In this document: in pieces, positions 1-7,700 of the stretch
Layout: the number at the start of each line of letters is the position of its first letter
How positions within the stretch are numbered: the first letter of the stretch is position 1
Assembly: GCA_965229115.1 (NCBI GenBank)
Contig: CBDDIR010000003.1
Coordinates: 124,001 to 188,000 of the forward strand
Direction: 5' to 3'
From: UBA7672 sp965229115
GTDB lineage: Bacteria > Pseudomonadota > Alphaproteobacteria > Caulobacterales > Hyphomonadaceae
Length of the DNA stretch: 64,000 nucleotides
Program-made: the position numbers and the translations under genes
The notes under the pieces: model-generated
What the model was told of the DNA's origin: nothing
The model's database searches: none
The model's input: only the letters and a program-made list of their open reading frames with translations

Positions 1-85
1 TCTCGAAAAGCTCGCGACCGACGATGATCGCAAACTTGCCAGTGATATCGAGCGCCTGCGCTCGGCAGACACTATGAGAGGCTAA
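1..85 (+). CDS. PspB-like small membrane protein, C-terminal fragment (5' end outside window)
   Basis: Only the last 27 codons are present, reading from position 2 to a TAA at 83-85. They encode a charged tail, TDDDRKLASDIERLR, nearly identical to the tails of the next two genes (TDDDRKLAGEIERLR and TDDDRRLADDIERLR). The missing upstream part should therefore hold the membrane segment and coiled coil of a phage-shock-protein-B-like protein. It lies five bases before the next start codon, so the three genes probably form one transcript. The family assignment rests on the better-preserved neighbours. Confidence 0.6.
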   Translation, partial: LEKLATDDDRKLASDIERLRSADTMRG

Positions 86-89
86 AGAC

Positions 90-356
90 ATGAATTCGCT
101 TGGCGTTTTGATCCCGATCCTCGGCGTCACCTGCGGTATCATCGCGGTCATCTGCGGCTACCTTATCAAGTCGCAGAAGATGAAGCTCGACATGATGCGC
201 GAAACGCGCGGTTCGGATGCGGCCAATGGCGAGGTCATGGCCGAGCTGCATCGCCTCAAGGAGCGCGTCGCAGTGCTTGAGCGCCTGATGACGGATGACG
301 ACCGCAAGCTCGCCGGCGAGATCGAACGCCTGCGCGCTGATGACATGCGGCGCTAG
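90..356 (+). CDS. PspB-like small envelope-stress membrane protein (copy 2)
   Basis: This 88-residue protein has one N-terminal membrane segment (about residues 5-24, LGVLIPILGVTCGIIAVICG), a short basic stretch (KSQKMK), and then a helical tail with a PspB-like core LKERVAVLERLMTDDDRKL. PspB is a small inner-membrane partner of PspC in the phage-shock response; that role is known for the family and is inferred here. It is the second of three tandem paralogues and ends 11 bases before the next start, with an AGAGGAGG ribosome site between them. No pspA or pspC is visible in the window, though they could lie to the left. Confidence 0.7.
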   Translation: MNSLGVLIPILGVTCGIIAVICGYLIKSQKMKLDMMRETRGSDAANGEVMAELHRLKERVAVLERLMTDDDRKLAGEIERLRADDMRR

Positions 357-367
357 AGGAGGATGCA

Positions 368-649
368 ATGGGCTTCTTCGAGTTCGTTCTTGCAGTGATC
401 ATTGTCGGCACGATCGCAAAGGCGATCACCGGCGGCATGAAGACGGAACGGGTGAGGATGAAAACCCGTGTTTACGAATACGGCGAGGAAACCGAACAGC
501 TGCGCGGCGTCGTCGGCGAGATGCACAGCGAGATCGGGAAGCTCCGGCAGCGCATCCAGGTGCTGGAAAAGCTGATGACGGATGACGATCGCAGGCTGGC
601 CGACGATATCGAGCGCCTGCGCCGGACGGAAACCAGCTCGCGCTATTGA
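368..649 (+). CDS. PspB-like small envelope-stress membrane protein (copy 3)
   Basis: This 93-residue protein has an N-terminal membrane helix (residues 2-20, GFFEFVLAVIIVGTIAKAI), a hydrophilic linker, and a predicted coiled coil LRQRIQVLEKLMTDDDRRLADDIERLR. The C-terminal block matches copies 1 and 2, but the membrane segment has diverged, as expected of old tandem duplicates. The start follows a strong AGGAGG at 357-362. It is the last gene of the tandem and is convergent with mnmC, whose stop is 8 bases away. Confidence 0.7.
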   Translation: MGFFEFVLAVIIVGTIAKAITGGMKTERVRMKTRVYEYGEETEQLRGVVGEMHSEIGKLRQRIQVLEKLMTDDDRRLADDIERLRRTETSSRY

Positions 650-657
650 GCTGACAC

Positions 658-2415
658 CTATCTACCGCGCCGGGCGGCGCGGGCCAGAAATCGCCCGGGG
701 TCAAGGCATTCGGCAACGCTCGTCTCAACGGGTGAGGGTTCGCCGAAGGCTTCCGAAGCGACTAGCTCGGCAAGTAGCGGCGCCCATAGAAAGCCGCGCG
801 AGCCGAGGCCGCCGATGAGGCGGTGAGGACTGAGAGGCGCCGGAGTGCCGTCCGGCGCCTTTTCGTTTTGTGGCGTAGCGCCCGCAAATGGCAGGCGATC
901 CTGCGTGGTCGCGCGGATGGCGGCGCGCGAAGTGATCTCCGTCGGCGTGATGTTGGGACGGAGGCGCGCGAGGATTTCCAGATTATGAGCGCGTGCAGCG
1001 TCAGTGACCTGCGGCTCGCCATCGGCGACTTCGAATGTCGCGCCGAAGACAAGCTTACCGAAAGCCTGCACAGCGTAGCCGCCATCTGCGATCGCCGATG
1101 GCGAGTCTTTTACAGGCGTTGCTTCCAGCTGCCCCAGACGGCCAGCAAGGGCAGGCGCGCCGGCGTCGAGATCAGTCAGTCCCATACCCGCGCACACAAC
1201 TACGAGATCGGCATCGATCTCGGCCAGTGAACCGACGTCTGTGTTGAAGCGCGTTTTCGCGCCTTCGAGAAGACGCGACAGGGCATTGACCGGCCGCACA
1301 GCAATCGCGCCGATATGGCGAAGGCCATCGCCAGAGGATTGCAGAATATCGCTATCCAGCGGCGGATCAGCGAGCAGTTTGGCGAAGCGCTGCTGTTCTT
1401 TCTCGCCGCGAGGCAGATGGATGGCGTCGAGCGGCTGGGCAGCGTCCAGGCCAAGTTCACCGTAGAAGCGCCTTGCATACAGCCACGCTTCGACCAGCGC
1501 TCTGGCTGCTGGACTGTCGGCGGCGTCGAGCCGCGGCATGACCAGCGCGATCGGGTTGCCGCTGGCGCCTGCGCCGGGCGCTGGGCCTTTGTCGATAACA
1601 GTCACGTCACAGCCGCGACGCAGGAAAGCATTTGCAGCGCACGCGCCTGCGATGCCTGCGCCGATGATCGCGATGCGGCGGGGCGGCGCAGCGTGCTCAG
1701 GGCGGGGCGAGATCAAGCGCGCCTCGAGACGCTCCTTCTTGCGCCCGTGTCCCGGCATCTTGGCGACGCTGAAGCCCGCAGCTTCCAGGCTCCGCCGAAC
1801 ATCGCCGGCCACGGTGTAGGTCGCCGCGCGCGCATTGGCGGCGGACAGGCGTGCGACATGCATCAGTGTCTCGGCCGACCACATGGCCGGGTTCTTCGCC
1901 GGCGCGAAGCCGTCAAGGAACCACGCGTCGACGCTGGCTCTCACCTGCGGAATGGAGGAGGCGATCTCGTCGACCACGAGGGTAAGCGTGATGTTGTCCG
2001 GCAGATGGATTCGCTGGATGCCGCGCGCCCGGTCTGGCCAGTGCGCAAGAAGCTGTTGCGAGAGCTCGGAAAGTTCAGGCCAAGCGGCGTGAATGCGCGC
2101 CGCGTCTTCGCGGCCGATGAGCATGCCTTCGAAAGACAGGTAGTTCAGCCGCGCCGTGGTCGAGGGGCGATGACGTCTCCAGAGATCCCAGAGCGCAAGC
2201 AGGTTAAGCCCGGTGCCAAAGCCCAGCTCGCCGACGGTGAAGTTATCACGTCCCGCCCAACCTTCCGGCAGACCGCAGCCGCCGAGAAAGACAGCGCGCT
2301 TTTCCGAAAGCCCCTCGCCGGAGAAGTACACGTCGCCAATATCGCGCGCGAAAGGCGCGGCGCTGTTCTGGCTGTCGGGCCAGTCGAGATCGGGCAGGGG
2401 CGGCAGGCGCGGCAT
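658..2415 (-). CDS. mnmC: Bifunctional tRNA 5-methylaminomethyl-2-thiouridine biosynthesis protein MnmC
   Basis: MnmC carries out the last two steps of mnm5s2U34 synthesis in the tRNA wobble base. The C-terminal FAD oxidoreductase converts cmnm5U to nm5U, and the N-terminal SAM methyltransferase then makes mnm5U. The methyltransferase domain shows the SAM loop GELGFGTGLN (residues 62-71) and the motif DAWFLDGFAPAKNP (about 163-176). The FAD domain begins at about 247 with the dinucleotide fold IAIIGAGIAGACAANAFLRR. At 585 residues it is slightly shorter than E. coli MnmC but has both domains. It sits 38 bases downstream of the carboxypeptidase gene on the same strand and may be co-transcribed with it. 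Confidence 0.93.
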   Translation of the reverse strand: MPRLPPLPDLDWPDSQNSAAPFARDIGDVYFSGEGLSEKRAVFLGGCGLPEGWAGRDNFTVGELGFGTGLNLLALWDLWRRHRPSTTARLNYLSFEGMLIGREDAARIHAAWPELSELSQQLLAHWPDRARGIQRIHLPDNITLTLVVDEIASSIPQVRASVDAWFLDGFAPAKNPAMWSAETLMHVARLSAANARAATYTVAGDVRRSLEAAGFSVAKMPGHGRKKERLEARLISPRPEHAAPPRRIAIIGAGIAGACAANAFLRRGCDVTVIDKGPAPGAGASGNPIALVMPRLDAADSPAARALVEAWLYARRFYGELGLDAAQPLDAIHLPRGEKEQQRFAKLLADPPLDSDILQSSGDGLRHIGAIAVRPVNALSRLLEGAKTRFNTDVGSLAEIDADLVVVCAGMGLTDLDAGAPALAGRLGQLEATPVKDSPSAIADGGYAVQAFGKLVFGATFEVADGEPQVTDAARAHNLEILARLRPNITPTEITSRAAIRATTQDRLPFAGATPQNEKAPDGTPAPLSPHRLIGGLGSRGFLWAPLLAELVASEAFGEPSPVETSVAECLDPGRFLARAARRGR

Positions 2416-2453
2416 GCGCGCCCTCTAGCATAGTCCCGCGTCGGCGACAGGCC

Positions 2454-3356
2454 TTACGGCTTGCTGCACGCGGGGTTGATGCCCTGAACATAGTTCTTGA
2501 TGACGTCGATGTCCTTGGCGGCGGTTGCGCCCTCAAAGCCCGTGATGCGCTCATAGCCAACATCGATCGGGTATTGCTTCAGATACCAGGACGCGACCGG
2601 CATGTAGGACCAGTGCCACTTCTCTTCTTCATAGCCCGTCGGACGGTCTGCGCCCTTGGCGGAATAAACCTGGCAGAACCCGTATTGCGGCGCGTGGGTC
2701 GTGAGCCAGTCATAGATGCGCTTGCCGTCTTTCGTCGCGAAGTAGCTGTTGTTCAGATTGTTGATGTCGAAATCCGTGCCCCAGTGATGGCGCGAGGTTG
2801 TCGGCATCGACGAGAATTCGAGGATCTTGGCGGCGCGCGCCTTGGGGTCCGGCGTCGACACGGGCAGCTTCTTGCCGCCGACCAGCGTCTTGCCCGTCCA
2901 TTTGTCTTCCCAGATCTTCTTCTGGTCCGAGAAGGAGCGGAAGGCTGAGACGGCTTTCAGCTTGTAGCCATTTGCCTCGGCGTCTTCCGCCATGCGAACG
3001 AAGGCGGCGACTGCGTCTTTGTGGCCCCACACGCGGCTACCGCCGAGATACTTCTCCGGGATCTTCGCGAACTTGGGGTCCTTCGCAGGATCGACATCGC
3101 CGATCAGATATTTGAGCGGAACGTGGCTGGTCGATGCTGCCTCTTCAGCGGCGGGCGCAGCGGGCGGCGCAGGCTCTTCATTGTTCGGGCCGGAGGCGGC
3201 GGCCTCAGACGGCGGCGTCGGCCGCGCGAAGTTGGAAACCGTGGCCGCCTGTTCCGATTGCGCAACCGGAACGACCTCTGTGCTGGCCGGCGGTCCGCTG
3301 CACGCAGCAACCAGCGCGAAGACTGCTACGGATGTGAACGCGCCAACTACACTCAT
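2454..3356 (-). CDS. M15-family D-alanyl-D-alanine carboxypeptidase, predicted lipoprotein
   Basis: This zinc peptidase of the VanY/M15B type should trim D-Ala-D-Ala ends of peptidoglycan in the periplasm. The zinc-site motif SxHxxGxxxD appears as SRHHWGTDFD (ligands about H190 and D197), and the third ligand lies in EKWHWSY (about H248). I chose the ATG at 3356 because it gives a clean signal peptide MSVVGAFTSVAVFALVAAC with a lipobox cysteine at residue 19; an in-frame ATG at 3410 would bury the signal. A low-complexity Pro/Ala/Glu linker (about 25-75) joins lipid anchor and enzyme. It precedes mnmC on the same strand. Confidence 0.87.
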   Translation of the reverse strand: MSVVGAFTSVAVFALVAACSGPPASTEVVPVAQSEQAATVSNFARPTPPSEAAASGPNNEEPAPPAAPAAEEAASTSHVPLKYLIGDVDPAKDPKFAKIPEKYLGGSRVWGHKDAVAAFVRMAEDAEANGYKLKAVSAFRSFSDQKKIWEDKWTGKTLVGGKKLPVSTPDPKARAAKILEFSSMPTTSRHHWGTDFDINNLNNSYFATKDGKRIYDWLTTHAPQYGFCQVYSAKGADRPTGYEEEKWHWSYMPVASWYLKQYPIDVGYERITGFEGATAAKDIDVIKNYVQGINPACSKP

Positions 3357-3491
3357 GCCAGTCTCCGGAGCCCCGGCGATACTGAACCATGTTCGCGCGC
3401 TGCGATCCATGCCTCACGGCGCCCTGGCTGTGTGGCGATGTGACTCTGCGGCAGGCTGGAACTTCGAAATCCTAGTTCTTGAACTTGGATT

Positions 3492-4388
3492 CTAGTTTTT
3501 AAATTTCGACTCTCGGGGCCGCATCAGGCCTTCCTGCGTCACCGAGGCGACGAGCTTGCCTGCTTGCGTGAAGACTTCGCCACGATTGAAGCCACGCGCG
3601 CCTGAGGCCGAGGGCGAGTCCATCGTGTAGAGCAGCCAGTCCGAGATATCGAACGGCTCGTGGAACCACATCGAGTGGTCGAGCGAAGCCATCTGTACGC
3701 CGCCGGTGAACCAGTTGACGCCGTGCGGCTTGGTCGAGGTGTCGAGAATGCCCATGTCGGAGGCGTAGGCCAGCAGGCACTGCTGGAGCGCGATGTTGTT
3801 GGGGTCGATCTGACCGCGCGAGCGCAGCCACATCTGCTTCTTCGGCTCGGTCTTCGCAGGCGAGATCATCTGGCGTGGGTCGACCGGCTTCAGCTCGATC
3901 GGGCGCGGGCGCGAGAACTGTTTCTGGAACTCTTTCGGGATGTGATCCTTCGCCATGGCGCGGAGCTCGTCCTCGCTCTTCAGCTCATCCGGCTTCTTCG
4001 TCTCCGGCATGGGCGACTGGTGGACGAAGCCCGCCTCCGGCACCTGGAAGGAAGCCGCGAGGTTGAAGATCTGCTCGCCATGCTGGATCGCGACAACGCG
4101 GCGGGTGGTGAAGCTTTTGCCGTCACGCGCGCGGTCGACCTCGTAGAGGATTGGAACAGTCGGATCGCCCGGACGGATGAAGTAGGAATGCAGGGAGTGG
4201 CAGACACGGTTCTCGATCGTGCGGTAGGCGGCGACAAGCGCCTGCGCGATGACCTGGCCGCCGAACACGCGTTTCACGCCATCGTCCGGGGAAACGCCGC
4301 GGAAAAGGTTTGTCTCGATGCGCTCGAGGTCGAGCAGCGAGACCAGGTCGGCGACCGGATCTTCGGCGGGAGGAACGGCATCGGTCAT
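3492..4388 (-). CDS. tesB: Acyl-CoA thioesterase II (TesB family)
   Basis: TesB hydrolyses medium- and long-chain acyl-CoA to free fatty acid and CoA. The 298-residue length and both hot-dog halves fit the family. The N-terminal half has FGGQVIAQALVAA. The C-terminal half has SLDHSMWFHEPF (catalytic Asp), SPSASGARGF and SVTQEGLMR (catalytic Gln region). An insertion of about 40 residues between the halves (KPDELKSEDELRAMAKDHI and following) is common in alphaproteobacterial members. The gene stands alone on the minus strand between the carboxypeptidase gene and a DUF3617 lipoprotein. Confidence 0.92.
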   Translation of the reverse strand: MTDAVPPAEDPVADLVSLLDLERIETNLFRGVSPDDGVKRVFGGQVIAQALVAAYRTIENRVCHSLHSYFIRPGDPTVPILYEVDRARDGKSFTTRRVVAIQHGEQIFNLAASFQVPEAGFVHQSPMPETKKPDELKSEDELRAMAKDHIPKEFQKQFSRPRPIELKPVDPRQMISPAKTEPKKQMWLRSRGQIDPNNIALQQCLLAYASDMGILDTSTKPHGVNWFTGGVQMASLDHSMWFHEPFDISDWLLYTMDSPSASGARGFNRGEVFTQAGKLVASVTQEGLMRPRESKFKN

Positions 4389-4410
4389 TGGCAGGCACCC
4401 TCAAAACGGT

Positions 4411-4437
4411 AACGGCGGCAGGTATAGACCTGCCGCC
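4411..4437 (-). terminator. Stem-loop, probable terminator of the DUF3617 gene
   Basis: GGCGGCAGGT (4414-4423) and ACCTGCCGCC (4428-4437) form a perfect 10-bp stem with an ATAG loop in the gap between the DUF3617 gene stop and tesB. On the minus strand it is followed by a weak T-rich stretch (GTTACCGTTTT). The stem is strong but the U-tract is poor, so attenuation or mRNA protection is also possible. Confidence 0.5.
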
Positions 4438-4471
4438 GCCATTTTGCGAACTCCCCGTAGAGGAGAGTAGA

Positions 4472-4981
4472 TCAGGGCGTCGGAGCCTTCGGCGTGTCCG
4501 CCGAGCAGTCGCCCAGGCGATCCATTTTCACCGACGTGGTCGACGGGTTAGGCATGCCCGGAGGGGCCGGATCCATCGAGGTCTTCATTTCCATCGTGTA
4601 GGAGGAATTGAAGTCGCCGGTGACCGTATAGTCGCTGGTGATGGTCATGCCCTGCATGGTGCAGACCGAATGGCCCGACTTGCCGTCCGGAGCGTAGGTC
4701 TGCTCCGAGCAGGTCATGCCGGCGTCCTGCTGCATCTTCTGGGCTTCTTCCATCGTCATCTGCTTTTCATAGCAGATCTTCTGCGGCGGGATGGCCATGC
4801 CAGCGGCCGTCACCGTGACCTGCCATTCGCCGGCAATCGGGCCCTGGATCGGGTTACCAGCAGCCGGGGCGGCGGGCGTTGCCGCAGCCGGGGTGGCGCC
4901 GTCGGTCGGGGCGGCGGCGTTCTCGCCTCCGCAAGCAGCAAGCATCAGCGCGGCGGCAGCCGCGGCCATGGCGAATTTCAT
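4472..4981 (-). CDS. DUF3617 family lipoprotein
   Basis: This 169-residue exported protein has a lipoprotein signal (MKFAMAAAAAALMLAACGG, cysteine at 17). An Ala/Pro/Thr-rich linker follows, and then a domain typical of DUF3617: GEWQVTVTAAGM near the start, paired cysteines in KICYEKQMT, GMTCSEQTYA and SVCTMQG, and a final GDCSAD. The function of DUF3617 is unknown. I chose the ATG at 4981, preceded by GGGAGA, over an in-frame ATG at 5029, because only the shorter form starts with the signal peptide. Confidence 0.8.
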   Translation of the reverse strand: MKFAMAAAAAALMLAACGGENAAAPTDGATPAAATPAAPAAGNPIQGPIAGEWQVTVTAAGMAIPPQKICYEKQMTMEEAQKMQQDAGMTCSEQTYAPDGKSGHSVCTMQGMTITSDYTVTGDFNSSYTMEMKTSMDPAPPGMPNPSTTSVKMDRLGDCSADTPKAPTP

Positions 4982-5153
4982 TGGAAGTCTCCCTGTGATG
5001 TCGTCCTCAAGCGGCAAACTAGGTCGCATCGCGCCGGAAGCTACTGAATATGCTGTCAGAAAGTATCGGGACGCTGGATGACTTGCGGGGCGAGGGGCCT
5101 CTCGGCTATTCGGGCCCCGTCAACGTCACTCGAACGTCACGGAAAGAGCCCCC

Positions 5154-5903
5154 ATGGCCGGTCACAGCAAATGGGCCAACATCCAGCACCGCAAAGGCAA
5201 GGCCGATAAGGCCAAAGCCAAGCTGTTCTCCAAATTGGCGAAGGAGATCACCGTGGCGGCGAAAGCCGGCATGGCTGACGTCAACTTCAACCCGCGCCTG
5301 CGCCTGGCAGTGAACAACGCCAAGGCGGCTTCCATGCCGAAGGACAATATCCAGCGCGCGATCGACAAGGGCGCAGGCGGCGATGGCGCCAACTACGAGG
5401 CGATCCGCTATGAAGGCTTCGCGCCCGGCGGCGTCGGCCTGATTGTCGAGTGCTCGACCGACAACAAGAACCGCGCGGCGACTGACGTGCGCACCAGCTT
5501 CACGCACCATGGCGGAAACCTTGGCCAGACCGGCGCAGTCTCGTCCGGTTTCGAGAATGTGGGCGAGATCGTCTATCCGCCGGAAGCGGGAAGCGAAGAC
5601 GCGATCATGGAAGCCGCGCTCGATGCCGGCGCCAGCGATGTCTCCAGCGATGCTGACGGCCACTATATCTACACGGCGCGCTCCGACCTCGCAGAAGTGG
5701 CGGCGGCGCTCGAAGGCAAGATCAAGACGGCGGCGACATCGACCGCGCTGATCTGGAAACCTCTCAACATGGTCCAGGTCGAAGGCGAGAATGCCGAGAA
5801 GCTGATGAAGATGCTCGACGAGCTCGAGGATTGCGACGACGTGCAGAACGTCTATGGCAATTACGAAATCAGCGACGCCGAAATGGCGCGCCTCGCGGGT
5901 TGA
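5154..5903 (+). CDS. YebC/PmpR family protein (TACO1-like)
   Basis: The 249-residue protein opens with the family hallmark MAGHSKWANIQHRKGKADK and carries PKDNIQRAIDKGAGG, YEGFAPGGVGLIVE and, near the C-terminus, LDELEDCDDVQNVYGN. Family members have been described as DNA-binding regulators and, more recently, as ribosome-associated factors that relieve stalling at proline runs; the sequence does not tell which applies. In many proteobacteria yebC lies beside ruvC, but no ruv gene is visible here. Confidence 0.93.
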   Translation: MAGHSKWANIQHRKGKADKAKAKLFSKLAKEITVAAKAGMADVNFNPRLRLAVNNAKAASMPKDNIQRAIDKGAGGDGANYEAIRYEGFAPGGVGLIVECSTDNKNRAATDVRTSFTHHGGNLGQTGAVSSGFENVGEIVYPPEAGSEDAIMEAALDAGASDVSSDADGHYIYTARSDLAEVAAALEGKIKTAATSTALIWKPLNMVQVEGENAEKLMKMLDELEDCDDVQNVYGNYEISDAEMARLAG

Positions 5904-6041
5904 TCGCGGATTGATCTCGTTTCGGCATGGCAGTTGGCGGTAATTCGCGCCGATACCGCCAAGTTCTCTTAACCGGTTTTCGCGATAATTCCGCTCATGC
6001 GGGGGTCGCAATCAAACGATGTATCCGGGCCGGACTGGGTG

Positions 6042-6512
6042 ATGATTCACCAGACGTCAGGCCGCAAGGATTTCAGGCTCTACGCCCTGTTGGCGTTCGG
6101 GCTAGTGTTCGTATTCGCCGGCGCATCCATCGATCCCGCAACGAATTGCGACGAGAGCGGAGAGTGCGCGCCATGGCTCGTGCCTGTGGCTTTCTGGATG
6201 GGCGTCTTTGCTGCGCTCTCAGGCGCGATCGGGCTCATCCGGAATTTCCGCCGGGGTAGCGGCGTCAATGTGCGAACGGGCGAGCTCAAATGGTGGAATG
6301 AAATCCACGCATCTGCATCCGGCAGTCTCAATCTTGCGGATGTCTCCGTCATACGTGTCGACGCCAGCTCCGATAGTTCGACCGTCAAACTGCTGACCGA
6401 ACAGGGCCAGCTGTTGCCGTTCGGCGGCACAGAAGTCGTGCCGTGGCGTCTTGAGGAATGGGCGCGCGGCGTTGCGAGGCTGCAGCCTCACATACGCGTC
6501 GAGCTGGCCTGA
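6042..6512 (+). CDS. Hypothetical inner-membrane protein with two membrane helices
   Basis: I do not recognise a family. Two hydrophobic helices (YALLAFGLVFVFAGASI and VPVAFWMGVFAALSGAIGLI) are joined by a short loop with two cysteines (NCDESGEC). A basic cytoplasmic stretch NFRRGSG and a soluble domain of about 90 residues with alternating beta strands follow, resembling the layout of small PH-like membrane proteins. The start is uncertain: an in-frame ATG lies at 5997, but the one at 6042 begins just before the first charged and membrane segment. It is convergent with the next gene. Confidence 0.55.
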   Translation: MIHQTSGRKDFRLYALLAFGLVFVFAGASIDPATNCDESGECAPWLVPVAFWMGVFAALSGAIGLIRNFRRGSGVNVRTGELKWWNEIHASASGSLNLADVSVIRVDASSDSSTVKLLTEQGQLLPFGGTEVVPWRLEEWARGVARLQPHIRVELA

Positions 6513-6522
6513 TCTTCTGGCC

Positions 6523-6963
6523 TCAGGACGCGTGCTGTTCGAGATCGCGCATGGCCGCCAGATGCAGACGCGAGCCGAGCTTTGACTGGCTGATCGACCG
6601 GCAGAAGTGCGGATCATAGAGGTTTGCGGCGCCAAGGAAGCGGATGGCTTTCGCTTCAAGATCCTTCGCGCGCTCACGTTCGGCATCGTCGCGGACACGC
6701 ACATCGCGGATGGCAGCGAGCAATTGCGCCATGGCACCGGCAGCCGAGATAGCCTCGACCTCGGCAAGCCGATCCCGCGCCTCGTCAACGGCGAGGATCA
6801 GCTCATCCGAAACCGCATCCAGTTGCGCCATCAGGTCAGGGGAGCGGGCGACGTGAGCCTCCGCACGGAGGCGCTCGACGTGGGTGACGAAGCCTTCGAG
6901 CCGGACAATCGCGGAAGCGCAGGCGGCAGCCGGGCAAAACTCGATCGGATCGGTCACAGTCAT
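6523..6963 (-). CDS. Hypothetical helical protein, possibly CtrA-regulated
   Basis: This 146-residue protein is mostly charged helix, with heptad-like runs in about residues 45-100 (LDAVSDELILAVDEARDRLA and AIRDVRVRDDAERERAKDLE). There is no signal peptide or membrane segment. It ends with YDPHFCRSISQSKLGSRLHL, which I cannot assign. Its upstream region carries a complete palindromic CtrA-type box 87 bases before the start, which suggests cell-cycle-linked expression (inference). Confidence 0.55.
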   Translation of the reverse strand: MTVTDPIEFCPAAACASAIVRLEGFVTHVERLRAEAHVARSPDLMAQLDAVSDELILAVDEARDRLAEVEAISAAGAMAQLLAAIRDVRVRDDAERERAKDLEAKAIRFLGAANLYDPHFCRSISQSKLGSRLHLAAMRDLEQHAS

Positions 6964-7049
6964 TGAAACATCCCCTCAGCCTGATGCCGCACCCCAGAGA
7001 TGCTTTTGGCAGCTCCCGGCGGCTGAGAGATGTGATGGGCTGCCAATGG

Positions 7050-7065
7050 TTAACGACCCGTTAAC
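7050..7065. promoter_or_regulatory. Putative CtrA-binding site (TTAA-N7-TTAAC)
   Basis: The sequence TTAACGACCCGTTAAC matches the full CtrA consensus TTAA-N7-TTAAC and reads as a match on both strands. It lies 87 bases upstream of the start of the minus-strand gene at 6963, and about 60 bases beyond the 3' end of the next minus-strand gene. Placement in a gap and the exact spacing support a real site. No binding data can be read from sequence. Confidence 0.55.
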
Positions 7066-7125
7066 GGCGCCCGTGAAGGCCCGTTTCGCAAGGGTTTGCT
7101 TGTGGATGGACGCCGCGTTCCGGCT

Positions 7126-7311
7126 TCAGCCCGGCAGTTTGCCGGACTTCCAGAGATCCTGCAGGTGCTGGAGAATTATCATCTTCGCTGCTTCAGCGCG
7201 ACTTGCGCCGTACAAGCCAGTTTCAACAAGGATTTCAAGGCGCTCGGCAGCCTTGGCGGGCAGCACGATCGTGAAAGGCTTGGTCTCTGCGCTGGCGGGT
7301 GCCTTGGCCAT
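7126..7311 (-). CDS. Small ribbon-helix-helix-like DNA-binding protein
   Basis: This 61-residue protein has the pattern of a ribbon-helix-helix regulator: a short strand (KPFTIVLPAKAAERLEIL) followed by two helices (GASRAEAAKMIILQHLQDLW). It faces another small RHH-like gene across a 92-bp gap full of TTGCAA palindromes, suggesting that one or both proteins bind there. It could be an antitoxin, but no toxin-like gene lies beside it. Confidence 0.6.
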   Translation of the reverse strand: MAKAPASAETKPFTIVLPAKAAERLEILVETGLYGASRAEAAKMIILQHLQDLWKSGKLPG

Positions 7312-7312
7312 A

Positions 7313-7346
7313 CATTGTCATTGCAATGTCTTTGCAATGCTTGCAA
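7313..7346. promoter_or_regulatory. Palindromic operator cluster between divergent RHH genes
   Basis: Three TTGCAA palindromes occur at 7321-7326, 7332-7337 and 7341-7346, about one helical turn apart. The first is embedded in the perfect 10-bp palindrome CATTGCAATG (7319-7328), and an extra half-site CATTG lies at 7313. The cluster starts within two bases of the minus-strand start codon. RHH dimers commonly bind short repeats about 10 bp apart, so this looks like an autoregulatory operator (inference). Confidence 0.55.
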
Positions 7347-7403
7347 GGTGATTCTCGCTACAGGCGTCCGGGCGCTCCCCGTAGCTGCTAATGGAATCAG
7401 GCC

Positions 7404-7613
7404 ATGACGAAGACCGCAAACCGCCAGCCGCTCACCGTCCGGCTCGACCCCGAGTCGAAGAAGCTGTTTGCGGAAGAGGCCGAGAAGTGCGGCCTGGAGC
7501 CCGGCGTCGCCGCGCGCCAGATCCTTGAACTGTACGTCCAGCGCCTGCGCGAGAGCGGCGACTACATCCAGACCCTGTCAGACTTCTCCCAGGCTCTGAA
7601 GAAGACCGCCTAG
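7404..7613 (+). CDS. Small ribbon-helix-helix-like DNA-binding protein
   Basis: The 69-residue product has an RHH-like start QPLTVRLDPESKKLFAEEAEKC, with a beta strand followed by helix A. A second helix PGVAARQILELYVQRLRESG and a short tail follow. It is divergent from the 61-residue RHH-like protein at 7126-7311 and shares the palindromic intergenic region with it. The two are not close paralogues, so a heteromeric or cross-regulating pair is possible. Function beyond DNA binding is unknown. Confidence 0.6.
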   Translation: MTKTANRQPLTVRLDPESKKLFAEEAEKCGLEPGVAARQILELYVQRLRESGDYIQTLSDFSQALKKTA

Positions 7614-7700
7614 CCACATTCTCCCCGCTCAGACTGGGCTCCCCGGCGAGCGGGTGATACGCACCCCCGCATTCCAGTGCGATTTCGCGGGCGAGTTCAG

